A stretch of DNA of 64,000 bases from Pseudomonas sp. BMS12 (GTDB lineage Bacteria > Pseudomonadota > Gammaproteobacteria > Pseudomonadales > Pseudomonadaceae), in contig NZ_LSOF01000002.1 of assembly GCF_001592875.1 (NCBI RefSeq), forward strand, positions 1 to 64,000. The letters are read 5' to 3'. The notes under the pieces are model-generated. The model saw only the letters and a program-made list of their open reading frames with translations, did no database searches and had not been told where the DNA came from. The position numbers and the translations under genes were made by a program. Below, piece after piece: positions 18,078 to 26,733 of the stretch. Within the stretch, counting starts at the first letter, position 1. Every line of letters begins with the position of its first letter.

Positions 18078-19223
18078 ATGGACCTGACCTGTTTCTCGCA
18101 GAGTTATGCCGAAGCCCGGCAGAAATTCCTCGACGCCTGCGCCGATGCCGGCTTCGCCGTCGAGTCGCACATCCACCCCCTGAGTGGTCGCGCTGGTGAA
18201 CAGCTGGCCATGGACGTGGCCCGCCTCGGCCCGGCTAACGCCGCCAACCTACTGGTGCTGAGCAGCGGCTGCCACGGCGTGGAGGGTTTCTGCGGCTCCG
18301 CCGTGCAGCTCGACCGCCTGCGCGATCGCGTCTGGCTGGAACTCTGCCGGAGTGACGATCTGGCCGTGCTGTTCATTCATGCGCTCAACCCGCATGGCTT
18401 CTCCTGGCTACGCCGGGTCACCGAGGACAATGTCGACCTCAACCGCAACTTCCTCGACTTCGACCAGCCGCTGCCAGACAACCCCGACTACACAAAGATC
18501 GCCCACCTGTTGCTACCGAAACGCCAGCCTCCGACCTTGCTCAGCAACCTGGGGCTGCTCGGCTACGTCCTGCGCCACGGCCCGATGGCCCTGCAGGGCG
18601 CCATCTCGCGCGGCCAGAGCAGCGACGCCAGAGGCTTGTTCTTCGCCGGCACCGCCCCGACCTGGAGCAACCACACCCTACGCCAGGTGCTGGGGCGGCA
18701 TGCCCAGCAGTGCCAGCGCATTGGCTGGATCGACGTACACACCGGGCTCGGCCCGCGCGGCGTCGGCGAGCGCATCTACATGGGCGACGGCAGCGCCACC
18801 GGAATGGCTCGCGCTCGCGCTTGGTGGGGCAAGGGCGTGACCAGCTTCCAGGACGGCAGCTCCAGCTCCGCGGTGCTGAGCGGCACCCTGGACCACGTCG
18901 TGCTAAAGGAATGCCCGCAGGCCGAGTACAACGGCGTGGCCTTGGAGTACGGCACCCAGTCGCGCCGGCAGGTACTCAATGCGCTACGCACCGACCATTG
19001 GCTATACCGCAACCCGCAGGCCCCTCAGGCCCTGCGGGAGCGGGTCGGCCAGCGGCTGCGCGACGCCTTCTACGTGAATACCGAGGACTGGAAGGAGCGG
19101 GTGCTTCAGCAGGCCCGGGAAGTACTGCGCCAGACCCTGGACGGGCTCGCCTCACCCCTCGAGCCGGTCGAGAGGAGCTTGGTTGAGCACCGCACTAGCC
19201 AGCCTGCGACTCCGGCGGGCTGA
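18078..19223 (+). CDS. DUF2817 family M14-like metallopeptidase
   Basis: A 381-aa protein of the DUF2817 family, related to zinc carboxypeptidases (M14). The zinc motif appears as SSGCHGVEGFCGS (H-x-x-E) near residue 75, followed by NPHGFSWLRRVTEDNVDLNRNF, the substrate-binding N-R region of the family, and IDVHTGLGPRG carrying the third metal ligand. No signal peptide is seen, so it is probably cytoplasmic. It likely processes a short peptide or amide imported by the preceding MFS carrier. Its 3' end overlaps the convergent ABC ATPase gene by 29 bases. Confidence 0.9.
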   Translation: MDLTCFSQSYAEARQKFLDACADAGFAVESHIHPLSGRAGEQLAMDVARLGPANAANLLVLSSGCHGVEGFCGSAVQLDRLRDRVWLELCRSDDLAVLFIHALNPHGFSWLRRVTEDNVDLNRNFLDFDQPLPDNPDYTKIAHLLLPKRQPPTLLSNLGLLGYVLRHGPMALQGAISRGQSSDARGLFFAGTAPTWSNHTLRQVLGRHAQQCQRIGWIDVHTGLGPRGVGERIYMGDGSATGMARARAWWGKGVTSFQDGSSSSAVLSGTLDHVVLKECPQAEYNGVALEYGTQSRRQVLNALRTDHWLYRNPQAPQALRERVGQRLRDAFYVNTEDWKERVLQQAREVLRQTLDGLASPLEPVERSLVEHRTSQPATPAG

Positions 19224-20382
19224 CCAGTTCGACCACCTTGCTGCGCGACAGCCAGCCGACGAACTCGCCGTCGTCACCGGTCACCGCCAGCGGCTGGCGA
19301 GCCTGCAGCATCTGCGCCAGCACGCTGTCCAGGCCGGTGTCGGCGGGCACCGTGGCCACGTCGTCGAGGTAGCCGGCGATGGAGCGGGCACCGTCGGCCA
19401 GGGCACGCTGCGCCGCGGCCTGGGTCAGCACACCCCGTAAGGCCTTGCCGTCCAGCACCGGGGCGTATTCCAGGGCCAGCTGCTGCAGGCGCTGCAGGGC
19501 CGAGGCCGGCTCGGTGCGGGTGGTCAGGGTCAGCTTGCCCTGGCTAATGGCATGCGACACGGTGAGCACCTTGCCGCGGTTGACGTCCTGCAGGAAGGCC
19601 TGCACGTAGTCGTTGGCCGGGTGCAGCAGGATGTCCTCAGGGGTGCCCTCCTGCACCAGCTCGCCGTCCTTGAGGATGGCGATGCGGTTGCCCAGGCGCA
19701 GGGCTTCGTCGAGGTCGTGGGTGATGAACACGATGGTCTTGTTCAGCCGCGCCTGCAGCTCCAGCAACTGGTCCTGCATCTCGCGGCGGATCAGCGGGTC
19801 GAGCGCGGAGAAGGCCTCGTCCATCAGCAGGATCTCGGCGTCGGTGGCCAGCGCGCGGGCCAGGCCCACGCGCTGCTGCATGCCGCCGGACAGCTGGTGT
19901 GGGAACTGCTGTTCGAAGCCGGCCAGGCCGACCTGCTCCAGCCAGTGCCGTGCCTTGGCCTCGCGCTCGGCGCGAGCCACGCCCTGGATCTTCAGGCCGT
20001 AGGCAGCGTTGTCCAGAACGCTGTGGTGCGGCAGCAGGCCGAAACGCTGGAACACCATGCTCATGGTGCGCTGGCGAAAGCGCTCCAGCTCGCGCGGCCC
20101 CAGCTTCATCACGTCCTGGCCATCGACCAGGATCTCGCCGGCGGTGGGCTCGATCAGGCGGTTGAAATGACGGATCAGGGTCGACTTGCCGGAGCCGGAC
20201 AGGCCCATGATCACATAGATGCTGCCAGCCTCGATGCTCAGGCTGATGTCGCGCAGGCCCAGCACATGCTTGCCCTCGGCCAGCATCTGTTCCTTGCTCA
20301 TACCGGCGCGGGCCTTGTCCAGCCAGGCCTGCGGCTGCTTGCCGAACAGTTTGTAGATACCGCGGACTTCGATCTTGCTCAT
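19195..20382 (-). CDS. proV: Glycine betaine/proline-type ABC transporter ATP-binding protein
   Basis: A 395-aa ABC ATPase of the ProV/OpuAA family, which powers uptake of quaternary ammonium osmolytes. It shows Walker A (GLSGSGKST), the Q-loop region VFQRFGLLPHHSVLDNAAYG, signature LSGGMQQRVGLARAL, Walker B (ILLMDEAFSALDPLIR) and the H-loop FITHDLDEAL. A C-terminal CBS-type region (about 280-395) senses ionic strength in homologues. ATG 20382 overlaps the permease stop by 4 bases. Its final 29 bases overlap the convergent peptidase gene. Confidence 0.94.
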   Translation of the reverse strand: MSKIEVRGIYKLFGKQPQAWLDKARAGMSKEQMLAEGKHVLGLRDISLSIEAGSIYVIMGLSGSGKSTLIRHFNRLIEPTAGEILVDGQDVMKLGPRELERFRQRTMSMVFQRFGLLPHHSVLDNAAYGLKIQGVARAEREAKARHWLEQVGLAGFEQQFPHQLSGGMQQRVGLARALATDAEILLMDEAFSALDPLIRREMQDQLLELQARLNKTIVFITHDLDEALRLGNRIAILKDGELVQEGTPEDILLHPANDYVQAFLQDVNRGKVLTVSHAISQGKLTLTTRTEPASALQRLQQLALEYAPVLDGKALRGVLTQAAAQRALADGARSIAGYLDDVATVPADTGLDSVLAQMLQARQPLAVTGDDGEFVGWLSRSKVVELVSPPESQAG

Positions 20383-21242
20383 GTGCGGTCTCCACTCTGG
20401 CGCTTGCCATAGGCCTGGGTGATGCGGTCGAAGATGATCGCCAGCGCCACGATGGCGATGCCGGCCAGCAGGCCACGGCCGACCTCCAGGCGGTTGATGC
20501 CGAGCAGCACTTCCTGGCCGAGGCCACGGGCACCGATCATCGAGGCGATCACCACCATCGACAGGGCCATCATGGTGGTCTGGTTGATGCCGGCCATGAT
20601 GTTCGGCAGGGCCAGCGGCAACTGCACGCCGAACAGCTGCTGGCGGGCATTGGCGCCGAAGGCGCGCGAAGCTTCCAGCACTTCGCTGTCGACCAGACGG
20701 ATGCCCAGGTCGGTGAGGCGGATCAGCGGCGGCACGGCGTAGATCACCGTGGCGATGATCGCCGGGATCTTGCCCAGGCCGAACAGCATCACCACCGGGA
20801 TCAGGTAGACGAAGCCGGGCATCGTCTGCATGACGTCGAGCACCGGCAGCATCAGCTTGCGCAGCCAGTCCGAGCGCGACATGAGGATGCCCATGGGGAT
20901 GCCGATCAGCACCGAAATGGCGGTGGCCATGATCATCAGCGCCAGGGTCTGCATGCCGCGATCCCACAGGCCGAGCAGGCCGACCACGCAGAGCAGCGCG
21001 GCCATCGCCACGGCCAGGCCGATACGCCGACTGGCCAGCCAGGCCAGGCCGGCCACGGCCAGCACCACCAGCCACCAGGGCGTGCCGCGCAACAGTTGTT
21101 CGAGCCACACCAGCAGGTGCAGCACCGGGGCGGAAAGGCGTTCGAGGGTATCCGCGTACTGGGTCACCAGCTGCTCGACGAACTGGTCGATGGCCTGGCG
21201 CATGTCCCGCGCGGGAAGTAATTCGGGGAAGGAGCTGGACAT
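20379..21242 (-). CDS. proW: Glycine betaine/proline-type ABC transporter permease
   Basis: A 287-aa inner-membrane permease with an amphipathic N-terminus and about six transmembrane helices. The family core DVMQTMPGFVYLIPVVMLFG and the EAA loop EASRAFGANARQQLFGVQLP, which contacts the ATPase, are present. It lies between the binding-protein gene (63-base gap) and the ATPase gene (4-base overlap) in a three-gene minus-strand operon. Likely substrates are glycine betaine, choline, carnitine or proline; the sequence does not decide between them. Confidence 0.94.
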   Translation of the reverse strand: MSSSFPELLPARDMRQAIDQFVEQLVTQYADTLERLSAPVLHLLVWLEQLLRGTPWWLVVLAVAGLAWLASRRIGLAVAMAALLCVVGLLGLWDRGMQTLALMIMATAISVLIGIPMGILMSRSDWLRKLMLPVLDVMQTMPGFVYLIPVVMLFGLGKIPAIIATVIYAVPPLIRLTDLGIRLVDSEVLEASRAFGANARQQLFGVQLPLALPNIMAGINQTTMMALSMVVIASMIGARGLGQEVLLGINRLEVGRGLLAGIAIVALAIIFDRITQAYGKRQSGDRT

Positions 21243-21305
21243 AGGAATTCTCTAGCGAAAATGGCGGCAGGTGCCGGTGCTACACCGACACCTGCCCGGC
21301 ACGGC

Positions 21306-22301
21306 TTAGAGCGCCTGCTTGACGCGTTCGGCCGCGTCCCGCGACAGCCACTGGCTCCAGGACTGCGGGTACTCACGCAGGTACTGGCGCGCGGCCTCGT
21401 CGCTTTCCGCGCCTTCGGCGGTGGCCCAGGCCAGCACCTTGTTCAGCTCGTCCGGCGCCACATTGACCTTGGCGAAGAACTCGGTGAGTTTCGGCGCCTG
21501 CTGGCTGAATTCGCTGTTGAGCGCAGTCAGCACCGGATTCTTCGGATAGGCGCTGGGCTTGGGATCGGCGCAATCGACGGCGGTGTTGCACTGGTGCGCA
21601 GCCTCGTCATAGGGCGGCATGTCCAGCTTGACCAGATCCAGCTCACCGACCAGCGGGGTCGGCACCCAGTAGTAGAAGACGATGTCGCGCTTGCGCTTGT
21701 AGGCCGAGGTGATGGCCGCGCGCTGTGCCGCTGCAGTGCCCGGCGAGTAGTAGGTGAAGCTGTCGCCCAGCTTGAAGGCCTTGAACAGGTTGCGTGCCGT
21801 GGCGTCGCAACCCCAGCCCGCCGGGCAACCATAGAAGCGGCCCTTGCCCGGCTCTTCCGGGTCGGCGAACTTGTCCTTGAACTTCGGCAGATCGCTGGCC
21901 GCCTTCAGCTCTGGGAAACGCTCGGCGGTATAGCGCGGGATATACCAGGCCTCATCACCCTGGTAGGCCTCGCCGGCGGTCTTCACCTTGCCGGTCTTCA
22001 GGGCCTTTTCCCACGGCTCGCGCAGGCTGTTGCTCCAGACTTCGGACATCACATCGATGTCGCCGCGCTGCAGGCCAGCCAGGACGGCCACCGACTCGCC
22101 GGCCTGAACCTGGGTCTTGCAGCCGAAGCCGTGTTCCAGGATGAAACGCTCGATATCGACCATGACCAGGTTCGAGTCCCAGCTCATGCCGCCGAAACTG
22201 ATGGTGCGGTCGACCTCACATTTATCGGCGGCATAGGCGCCGAAAGTCGATGTCCCCAGGGTGATGGCCAGACAGCCGGCCAGCTTGGTAGAGAGTTTCA
22301 T
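21306..22301 (-). CDS. Glycine betaine/proline-type ABC transporter substrate-binding protein
   Basis: A 331-aa periplasmic protein with signal peptide (MKLSTKLAGCLAITLGTSTF, cleavage near AYA-ADKCE). It belongs to the OpuAC/ProX fold: FGGMSWDSNLVMVDI, GDIDVMSEVWSNSLREPW and the FYGCPAGWGCDATARN segment. Trp and Tyr residues of these parts normally form the cation-pi cage for quaternary amines. It is first in the operon, as usual for the most abundant component. Two TTTCA/GAAA palindromes in the 358-base upstream region are candidate operators. Confidence 0.93.
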   Translation of the reverse strand: MKLSTKLAGCLAITLGTSTFGAYAADKCEVDRTISFGGMSWDSNLVMVDIERFILEHGFGCKTQVQAGESVAVLAGLQRGDIDVMSEVWSNSLREPWEKALKTGKVKTAGEAYQGDEAWYIPRYTAERFPELKAASDLPKFKDKFADPEEPGKGRFYGCPAGWGCDATARNLFKAFKLGDSFTYYSPGTAAAQRAAITSAYKRKRDIVFYYWVPTPLVGELDLVKLDMPPYDEAAHQCNTAVDCADPKPSAYPKNPVLTALNSEFSQQAPKLTEFFAKVNVAPDELNKVLAWATAEGAESDEAARQYLREYPQSWSQWLSRDAAERVKQAL

Positions 22302-22659
22302 ATTGTTCTCCAGTTGCAGTGCTCATGACGAGGCAGAGGAACCGCCGAAGCGGAAATGGACAGTGCGAACGAGGCCGCACAGAAAGCAGGACGCCAAAGC
22401 GGGAGCGTCCGGAAACGGATGTTTTGAGGGCGAAACGAAACGCTAAGCATCCCTACAGGTTAGCGAATAATAGTTTCAATAGAAACATTTATATGACGAG
22501 GTGCATTTTCAAACCCAGCAGAATCTGGCCATAAAACACAAATCCCATTGGGAAACAGCTCTATTCGTTTCAACTGAAATGATGCGCCACGAAACCGCCT
22601 GCCTCGGCGTGGCGCAGGGCAGGTAAAAGTGGCGAAGGCAGGGGGCCAAGATCACCCGC
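22302..22659. promoter_or_regulatory. Promoter region of the betaine-type transporter operon
   Basis: A 358-base AT-richer gap with no gene. It contains GTTTCAATAGAAAC (22473-22486) and TTTCAACTGAAA (22568-22579), two related inverted repeats 94 bp apart. A 9-bp stem TGCGCCACG/CGTGGCGCA (22583-22591/22608-22616) lies near the end of the adjacent LysR gene and may mark its transcript end, though it has no T-run. Confidence 0.45.
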
Positions 22660-23580
22660 TCAGGTCCGCCACTGCTGCGCGGCGGCCAAGAGGAAATCGA
22701 CAAACACGCGCACTCGAATCGGCACATGCCGAGCATGCGGATACAGCAGGGTGAAAGGCCGCGACGCGCCCGCGAAAGGCTGCAGCACTTCCACCAGTTC
22801 GCCCCTGTCCAGCATGGGCTGCACGGTAAAGCGATAGGCCTGGAACAGACCGGCGCCATGGCGCGCCAGGGTAACCCCTCCGAGCACGTCCGCAGCGCAG
22901 CAGTAACCGCCCCGCGTCACCACTTCACGCAATTGCCCATGCTCGTGGAACAACCAGGGAATGGGCCGACCGCTGCTGGGCAATTCGAACTGTACGCACT
23001 CGTGCTCGGCCAGATGCTCCAGACGAGTCGGCAGGCCGGCACGCTGCAGATAGTCCGGCGCAGCCACCACGACCAGAGCAGCGTCTTCCAGGTGCCGAGC
23101 GATCAGACCGGAGTCCGGCTGGGCGCGGGCGCGAATCGCCAGATCGAAACCTTCCTCGATGAAGTCGATGTTGCGATTGCTCAGATGCACTTCAACCCGC
23201 ACTCCGGGATGGCGCGCGCGAAAGCTTGGCAGCAGCGGCAGCACCCGGTGATGGCCATAGGTGGTCGGCAGGCTGATACGCAGCGTGCCGAGCGCTTCGA
23301 GCTGTTGCCCGGTGACCCGGCGCTCGGCCTCCACCAGTTGCGCCAAAGCCTGGCGGCATTCTTCGAAGTACTCGTGACCGCCGTCGGTCAGGCGAATATG
23401 GCGGGTAGTGCGGGTAAACAGCCGCACACCCAGTCGCTCCTCCAGGCGCGCCACCGTCCGGCTCACGGCCGCCGGGGTTACACCGGCCACGCGAGCCGCT
23501 GCCGTGAAACCGCCGAGCTCGGCGGCAAGACAGAACAGCTCGATGCTGCCCAACTGGAGGTCGTCAAAACTGCGCCGCAT
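22660..23580 (-). CDS. LysR family transcriptional regulator, divergent from SDR gene
   Basis: A 306-aa LysR-type regulator: HTH in the first 65 residues (LFCLAAELGGFTAAARVAGV, then SRTVARLEERLGVRLFTRTT), followed by an effector domain with TYGHHRVLPLLPSFRARHPG, typical of the CrgA-like branch. It is transcribed away from the SDR-tautomerase pair across a 118-base intergenic region, so it most likely regulates that pair. The intergenic DNA contains one perfect DnaA-box word (TTATCCACA at 23621), probably coincidental. Confidence 0.92.
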   Translation of the reverse strand: MRRSFDDLQLGSIELFCLAAELGGFTAAARVAGVTPAAVSRTVARLEERLGVRLFTRTTRHIRLTDGGHEYFEECRQALAQLVEAERRVTGQQLEALGTLRISLPTTYGHHRVLPLLPSFRARHPGVRVEVHLSNRNIDFIEEGFDLAIRARAQPDSGLIARHLEDAALVVVAAPDYLQRAGLPTRLEHLAEHECVQFELPSSGRPIPWLFHEHGQLREVVTRGGYCCAADVLGGVTLARHGAGLFQAYRFTVQPMLDRGELVEVLQPFAGASRPFTLLYPHARHVPIRVRVFVDFLLAAAQQWRT

Positions 23581-23698
23581 TAGTTACACCATGTATCAGG
23601 TGAAGTGTTCGAAGGCTGATTTATCCACAAATCGCAGCTGAATACAGTGCCCGACAGCGCACCGTCCTCGCGGTGCTCCATTTCCGAGGAGAGCTGTC

Positions 23699-24436
23699 AT
23701 GCACACCACCACCCCCACCGTGATCATCACCGGCGCATCCAGCGGCATCGGCCTGGCCATTGCCGAGACCTTTCTGGCCCAGGGCTACAACGTGGTCGGC
23801 AACGCCCGTAACGCCGCACGCCTCGAACAAACCCTTGCTGCCCTGAACTGCGGCGAACGCTTCCTGGCCGTAGCCGGCGACATCGCCGAGCCGAACACGG
23901 CCCGACAACTGGTCACGCACGCGGTGCAGCGCTTCGGGCGCATCGACGTGTTGGTCAATAACGCCGGCGTGTTCATCGCCAAGCCCTTTATCGAGTACGA
24001 CCAGGGCGACATCGCACAACTGATCGCCACCAACCTCATGGGCACAGTCAACGCCAGCCAGGCGGTTGCCGCGCAGATGATCAAGCAGGGCAGCGGCCGC
24101 ATCGTCAACGTCACTGCGAGCATTGCCCTGCAGCCACTGCAACGGGTGCCGTCGGCGATTCCGATCCTGATCAAGGGCGGCCTCAATCAGCTGACGCGCG
24201 CCCTCGCCCTGGAGCTCGCGCCGCACAACATCCAGGTCAACGCCGTGGCACCTGGACTGATCGACACCCCGATGCATACCCCAGAAACCCACGAGTTCCT
24301 CTGCGGACTGCAACCGGCCGGTCGCATCGGCCGCCCGCAGGAGATCGCCGACGCCGTTCTCCACCTGAGCCAGGCCGGCTTTACCAGCGGTGCCATTCTG
24401 CCGGTCGACGGCGGCATGAGCAGCGGCGTCTGGTAA
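23699..24436 (+). CDS. Short-chain dehydrogenase/reductase lacking the canonical catalytic tyrosine
   Basis: A 245-aa SDR-family protein with the NAD(P)-binding motif TGASSGIG (residues 11-18), NNAGV, and the conserved C-terminal ILPVDGG. Where classical SDRs carry YxxxK, this one reads VPSAIPILIKGGLNQLTRAL: Lys is kept but the position four residues earlier is Pro, not Tyr. The Ser in VTASIAL is present. A subgroup of bacterial SDRs has this form, so it may be a real subfamily with altered chemistry. It is followed by a tautomerase gene in the same direction and controlled, probably, by the divergent LysR. Confidence 0.9.
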   Translation: MHTTTPTVIITGASSGIGLAIAETFLAQGYNVVGNARNAARLEQTLAALNCGERFLAVAGDIAEPNTARQLVTHAVQRFGRIDVLVNNAGVFIAKPFIEYDQGDIAQLIATNLMGTVNASQAVAAQMIKQGSGRIVNVTASIALQPLQRVPSAIPILIKGGLNQLTRALALELAPHNIQVNAVAPGLIDTPMHTPETHEFLCGLQPAGRIGRPQEIADAVLHLSQAGFTSGAILPVDGGMSSGVW

Positions 24437-24464
24437 CCCATTCCCACCAACAGGAGTGCACGAA

Positions 24465-24671
24465 ATGCCTTTCATCAGCCTGCGCATCACCAAGGACGGC
24501 GTGACCCGCGAACAGAAAGCCCAGGTCATCGCCGAGTTCACCGAAACCCTGCAACGGGTGCTGAACAAGCGCCCCGAGCTGACCCACATCGTCATTGAGG
24601 AAGTCGACACCGATAACTGGGGCGTGTCCGGCGTCACCACCACCGAATACCGCAGCCGCCAGAGCGGTTGA
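24465..24671 (+). CDS. 4-oxalocrotonate tautomerase family protein
   Basis: A 68-aa tautomerase-superfamily subunit. The mature protein begins with Pro1 (MPFISLRITKDGVT), the catalytic base of the family, and contains HIVIEEVDTDNWGVSG, the usual beta-alpha-beta C-terminal part. Members interconvert enol and keto acids as hexamers. It lies 28 bases after the SDR gene with AGGAG upstream, so the two are co-transcribed. ATG 24465 is preferred to one three codons earlier because it places Pro next to Met. The substrate is unknown. Confidence 0.92.
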   Translation: MPFISLRITKDGVTREQKAQVIAEFTETLQRVLNKRPELTHIVIEEVDTDNWGVSGVTTTEYRSRQSG

Positions 24672-24725
24672 CTACGGCAAGACCCGACAGCCCGGACGGC
24701 ACTCGCCGCTCCGGGCTTTTGCGTG

Positions 24726-25769
24726 TCAGGCCTGCTCCAGCTCCGCGACCAGGGCTGCCAGCAACTCGGCAGCCGGCAGCTCACGGGCCAGCGGCGCTCC
24801 CTGGCCAGCCCACTGCGCGGCGAAGTCATGGCAGCCCTGGGCACTGGCGACGGCATGCAATGCCTTGGCCGCGTCGTAGGCGATGGGATAGTCCGGCAAC
24901 GCTGCGCCGAGGTCGCCATACAGGCGATTGCTCAGGCCGCGTGCCGGGCGCCCGGAGATATTGGAAGTGATTGCCGTGGCGTGCGCCCGCTCACTCTTCA
25001 GCGCCTCACGGTAGGCCGCGTTGGCGGCGGATTCCGGGCACAGCACGAAGGCGGTGCCCAGCTGCACACCGGCCGCGCCGAGGGCCAGCGCGGCCTTGAT
25101 GCCGGCACCGTCCATGATGCCGCCGGCAGCGATGACCGGCAGGCGGCACTGCCGCACCAGCACCCGTACCAGCGCCAGGGTGCCGATGGCGGCGTCGCCG
25201 CGTTCCGGCTCGAATACACCGCGATGGCCGCCGGCCTCGATGCCCTGGGCCACCAGCGCGTCGACGCCAACCGCCTCGGCCAGGCGCGCCTCCGCCGAAC
25301 TGGTGACGCAGGCCAGCAGGCGAATGCCGGCCGCCTTGAGCGCATCGACCCAGTCCTGCGGCGGCAGGCCGAAGTGGAAGCTGACCACCGCCGGGCGCTG
25401 CTCCAGCAGCAGCTCGAGCATGGCCGGGTCGGCCAGGAAGCTCAGGTAGATCTCACGCAGCTGTTGCGGCGGCTCGGCACCGAACTCGGCGAACAGCGGG
25501 CGCAGGTGTTCCAGCCAGGCGCTTTCGCGGGTGGCATCGGCGTGCGCCGGACGGTGACAGAACAAGTTGATGTTGAATGGCTTGTCGCTTAGAGCGCGGG
25601 TCTGCTCGATCAGCTCACGAGCTTGCGCCGGAGTGCTGGCGCCGACACCCAACGAACCCAGACCACCAGCATTGGAGACCGCCGCGGCCAGCTGCGGAGT
25701 GGATACGCCGACCATGGGCGCCTGGATGATGGGGTGACGGATACCGAGCAGAACGCACAGCGACGACAT
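24726..25769 (-). CDS. Nitronate monooxygenase (2-nitropropane dioxygenase family)
   Basis: A 347-aa FMN-dependent TIM-barrel enzyme that oxidises nitronates such as propionate-3-nitronate. Landmarks are [42 protein letters not shown] (catalytic His region), [11 protein letters not shown] and [17 protein letters not shown] (FMN phosphate site). ATG 25769 (MSSLCVLLG) matches the family start. It is divergent from a LysR gene across an 85-base AT-rich intergenic region, so regulation by that LysR is likely. The C-terminus faces the SDR-tautomerase unit. Confidence 0.93.
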   Translation of the reverse strand: MSSLCVLLGIRHPIIQAPMVGVSTPQLAAAVSNAGGLGSLGVGASTPAQARELIEQTRALSDKPFNINLFCHRPAHADATRESAWLEHLRPLFAEFGAEPPQQLREIYLSFLADPAMLELLLEQRPAVVSFHFGLPPQDWVDALKAAGIRLLACVTSSAEARLAEAVGVDALVAQGIEAGGHRGVFEPERGDAAIGTLALVRVLVRQCRLPVIAAGGIMDGAGIKAALALGAAGVQLGTAFVLCPESAANAAYREALKSERAHATAITSNISGRPARGLSNRLYGDLGAALPDYPIAYDAAKALHAVASAQGCHDFAAQWAGQGAPLARELPAAELLAALVAELEQA

Positions 25770-25854
25770 GAAACACCTCGCAGGATTGACCAACCAATCT
25801 CTATTTAAGATTATTAACTAAACATTATTCTTTTTTTGAGATTTTTAGAAGCCC

Positions 25855-26733
25855 ATGGATCTCACCAATCTCGCCCTCTTCCGCACCGTAGCCCTGGAGC
25901 AGAGCGTGACCCGCGCCGCCCAGCAGCTGCAGCGCGCCCAGTCCAACGTCACCACGCGCATCCAGCAGCTCGAAGAGGAGCTGGGCTGCGCCCTGTTCCT
26001 GCGTGAGGGCAAGCGCATGCAGCTGACGGAGCAGGGCCACACCTTCCTCGCCTATGCCGAACAACTGCTGGCACTGGCCGATGAAGCGCGCCAGGCCCTG
26101 CACCCGCAGACGCCCAGCGGCATCCTGCGCCTGGGCAGCATGGAGAGCACCGCCGCCGCGCGCCTGCCGAAGCCGTTGGCAGAACTGCACGAGCAATGCC
26201 CACAGCTGAGCCTGGAAGTCACTACCGGGCCCAGCCTGCCGCTGCTCGAAGCCGTGCAGGCACGGCGCCTGGATTGCGCCCTGATCGCCATGCCGCACAG
26301 CTGGCACAACGGCGCCTGGCAGGCCGACAGCCTGCCGTCAGCGCTGGAGATGGATGTGGTGTTCAACGAGGAGTTGCTGCTGGTGTTGCCGGCCGGCCAT
26401 CCGCCCGTCAGTTCTCCTGCGGACGTGCTGCCCGATACCCTCGCCGGCTTTGCCCAGGGCTGCAGCTACCGGCACATCGCCCTCAGCTGGCTGGGCAGCA
26501 GCGGGAGGGCGATACGGGTGCAGGAGGTCGGCTCCTACCACGCCATCCTTGCCTGCGTGGCCGCCGGGCGCTGCATCGGTGTACTGCCGCGCGCCCTGCT
26601 CGACCTGCTGCGCGAACCACCGGCCCTGCAAGTCCAGCCACTGCTGTACCTCGATACCCTGCTGGTGCGCCGCCGGGGTTTCGCCACACCGGCCTTCGCC
26701 GCGCTGCGTAGCAGCCTGCTGCGGTCCGCCTGA
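25855..26733 (+). CDS. LysR family transcriptional regulator
   Basis: A 292-aa LysR regulator: [20 protein letters not shown] and [18 protein letters not shown] form the HTH, followed by [20 protein letters not shown] in the effector domain, resembling the regulators annotated for MFS genes of the YbfB/YjiJ type. Its stop codon overlaps the start of the MFS gene (TGATG), so the two are translationally coupled. It is divergent from nitronate monooxygenase and may control both sides. The upstream 85 bases are AT-rich, as in LysR-type promoters. Confidence 0.92.
   Translation: MDLTNLALFRTVALEQSVTRAAQQLQRAQSNVTTRIQQLEEELGCALFLREGKRMQLTEQGHTFLAYAEQLLALADEARQALHPQTPSGILRLGSMESTAAARLPKPLAELHEQCPQLSLEVTTGPSLPLLEAVQARRLDCALIAMPHSWHNGAWQADSLPSALEMDVVFNEELLLVLPAGHPPVSSPADVLPDTLAGFAQGCSYRHIALSWLGSSGRAIRVQEVGSYHAILACVAAGRCIGVLPRALLDLLREPPALQVQPLLYLDTLLVRRRGFATPAFAALRSSLLRSA

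Noticed and set aside
23621-23629. Isolated perfect DnaA box TTATCCACA between LysR and SDR genes
   Set aside because: A single 9-mer is expected by chance; no companion sites nearby.
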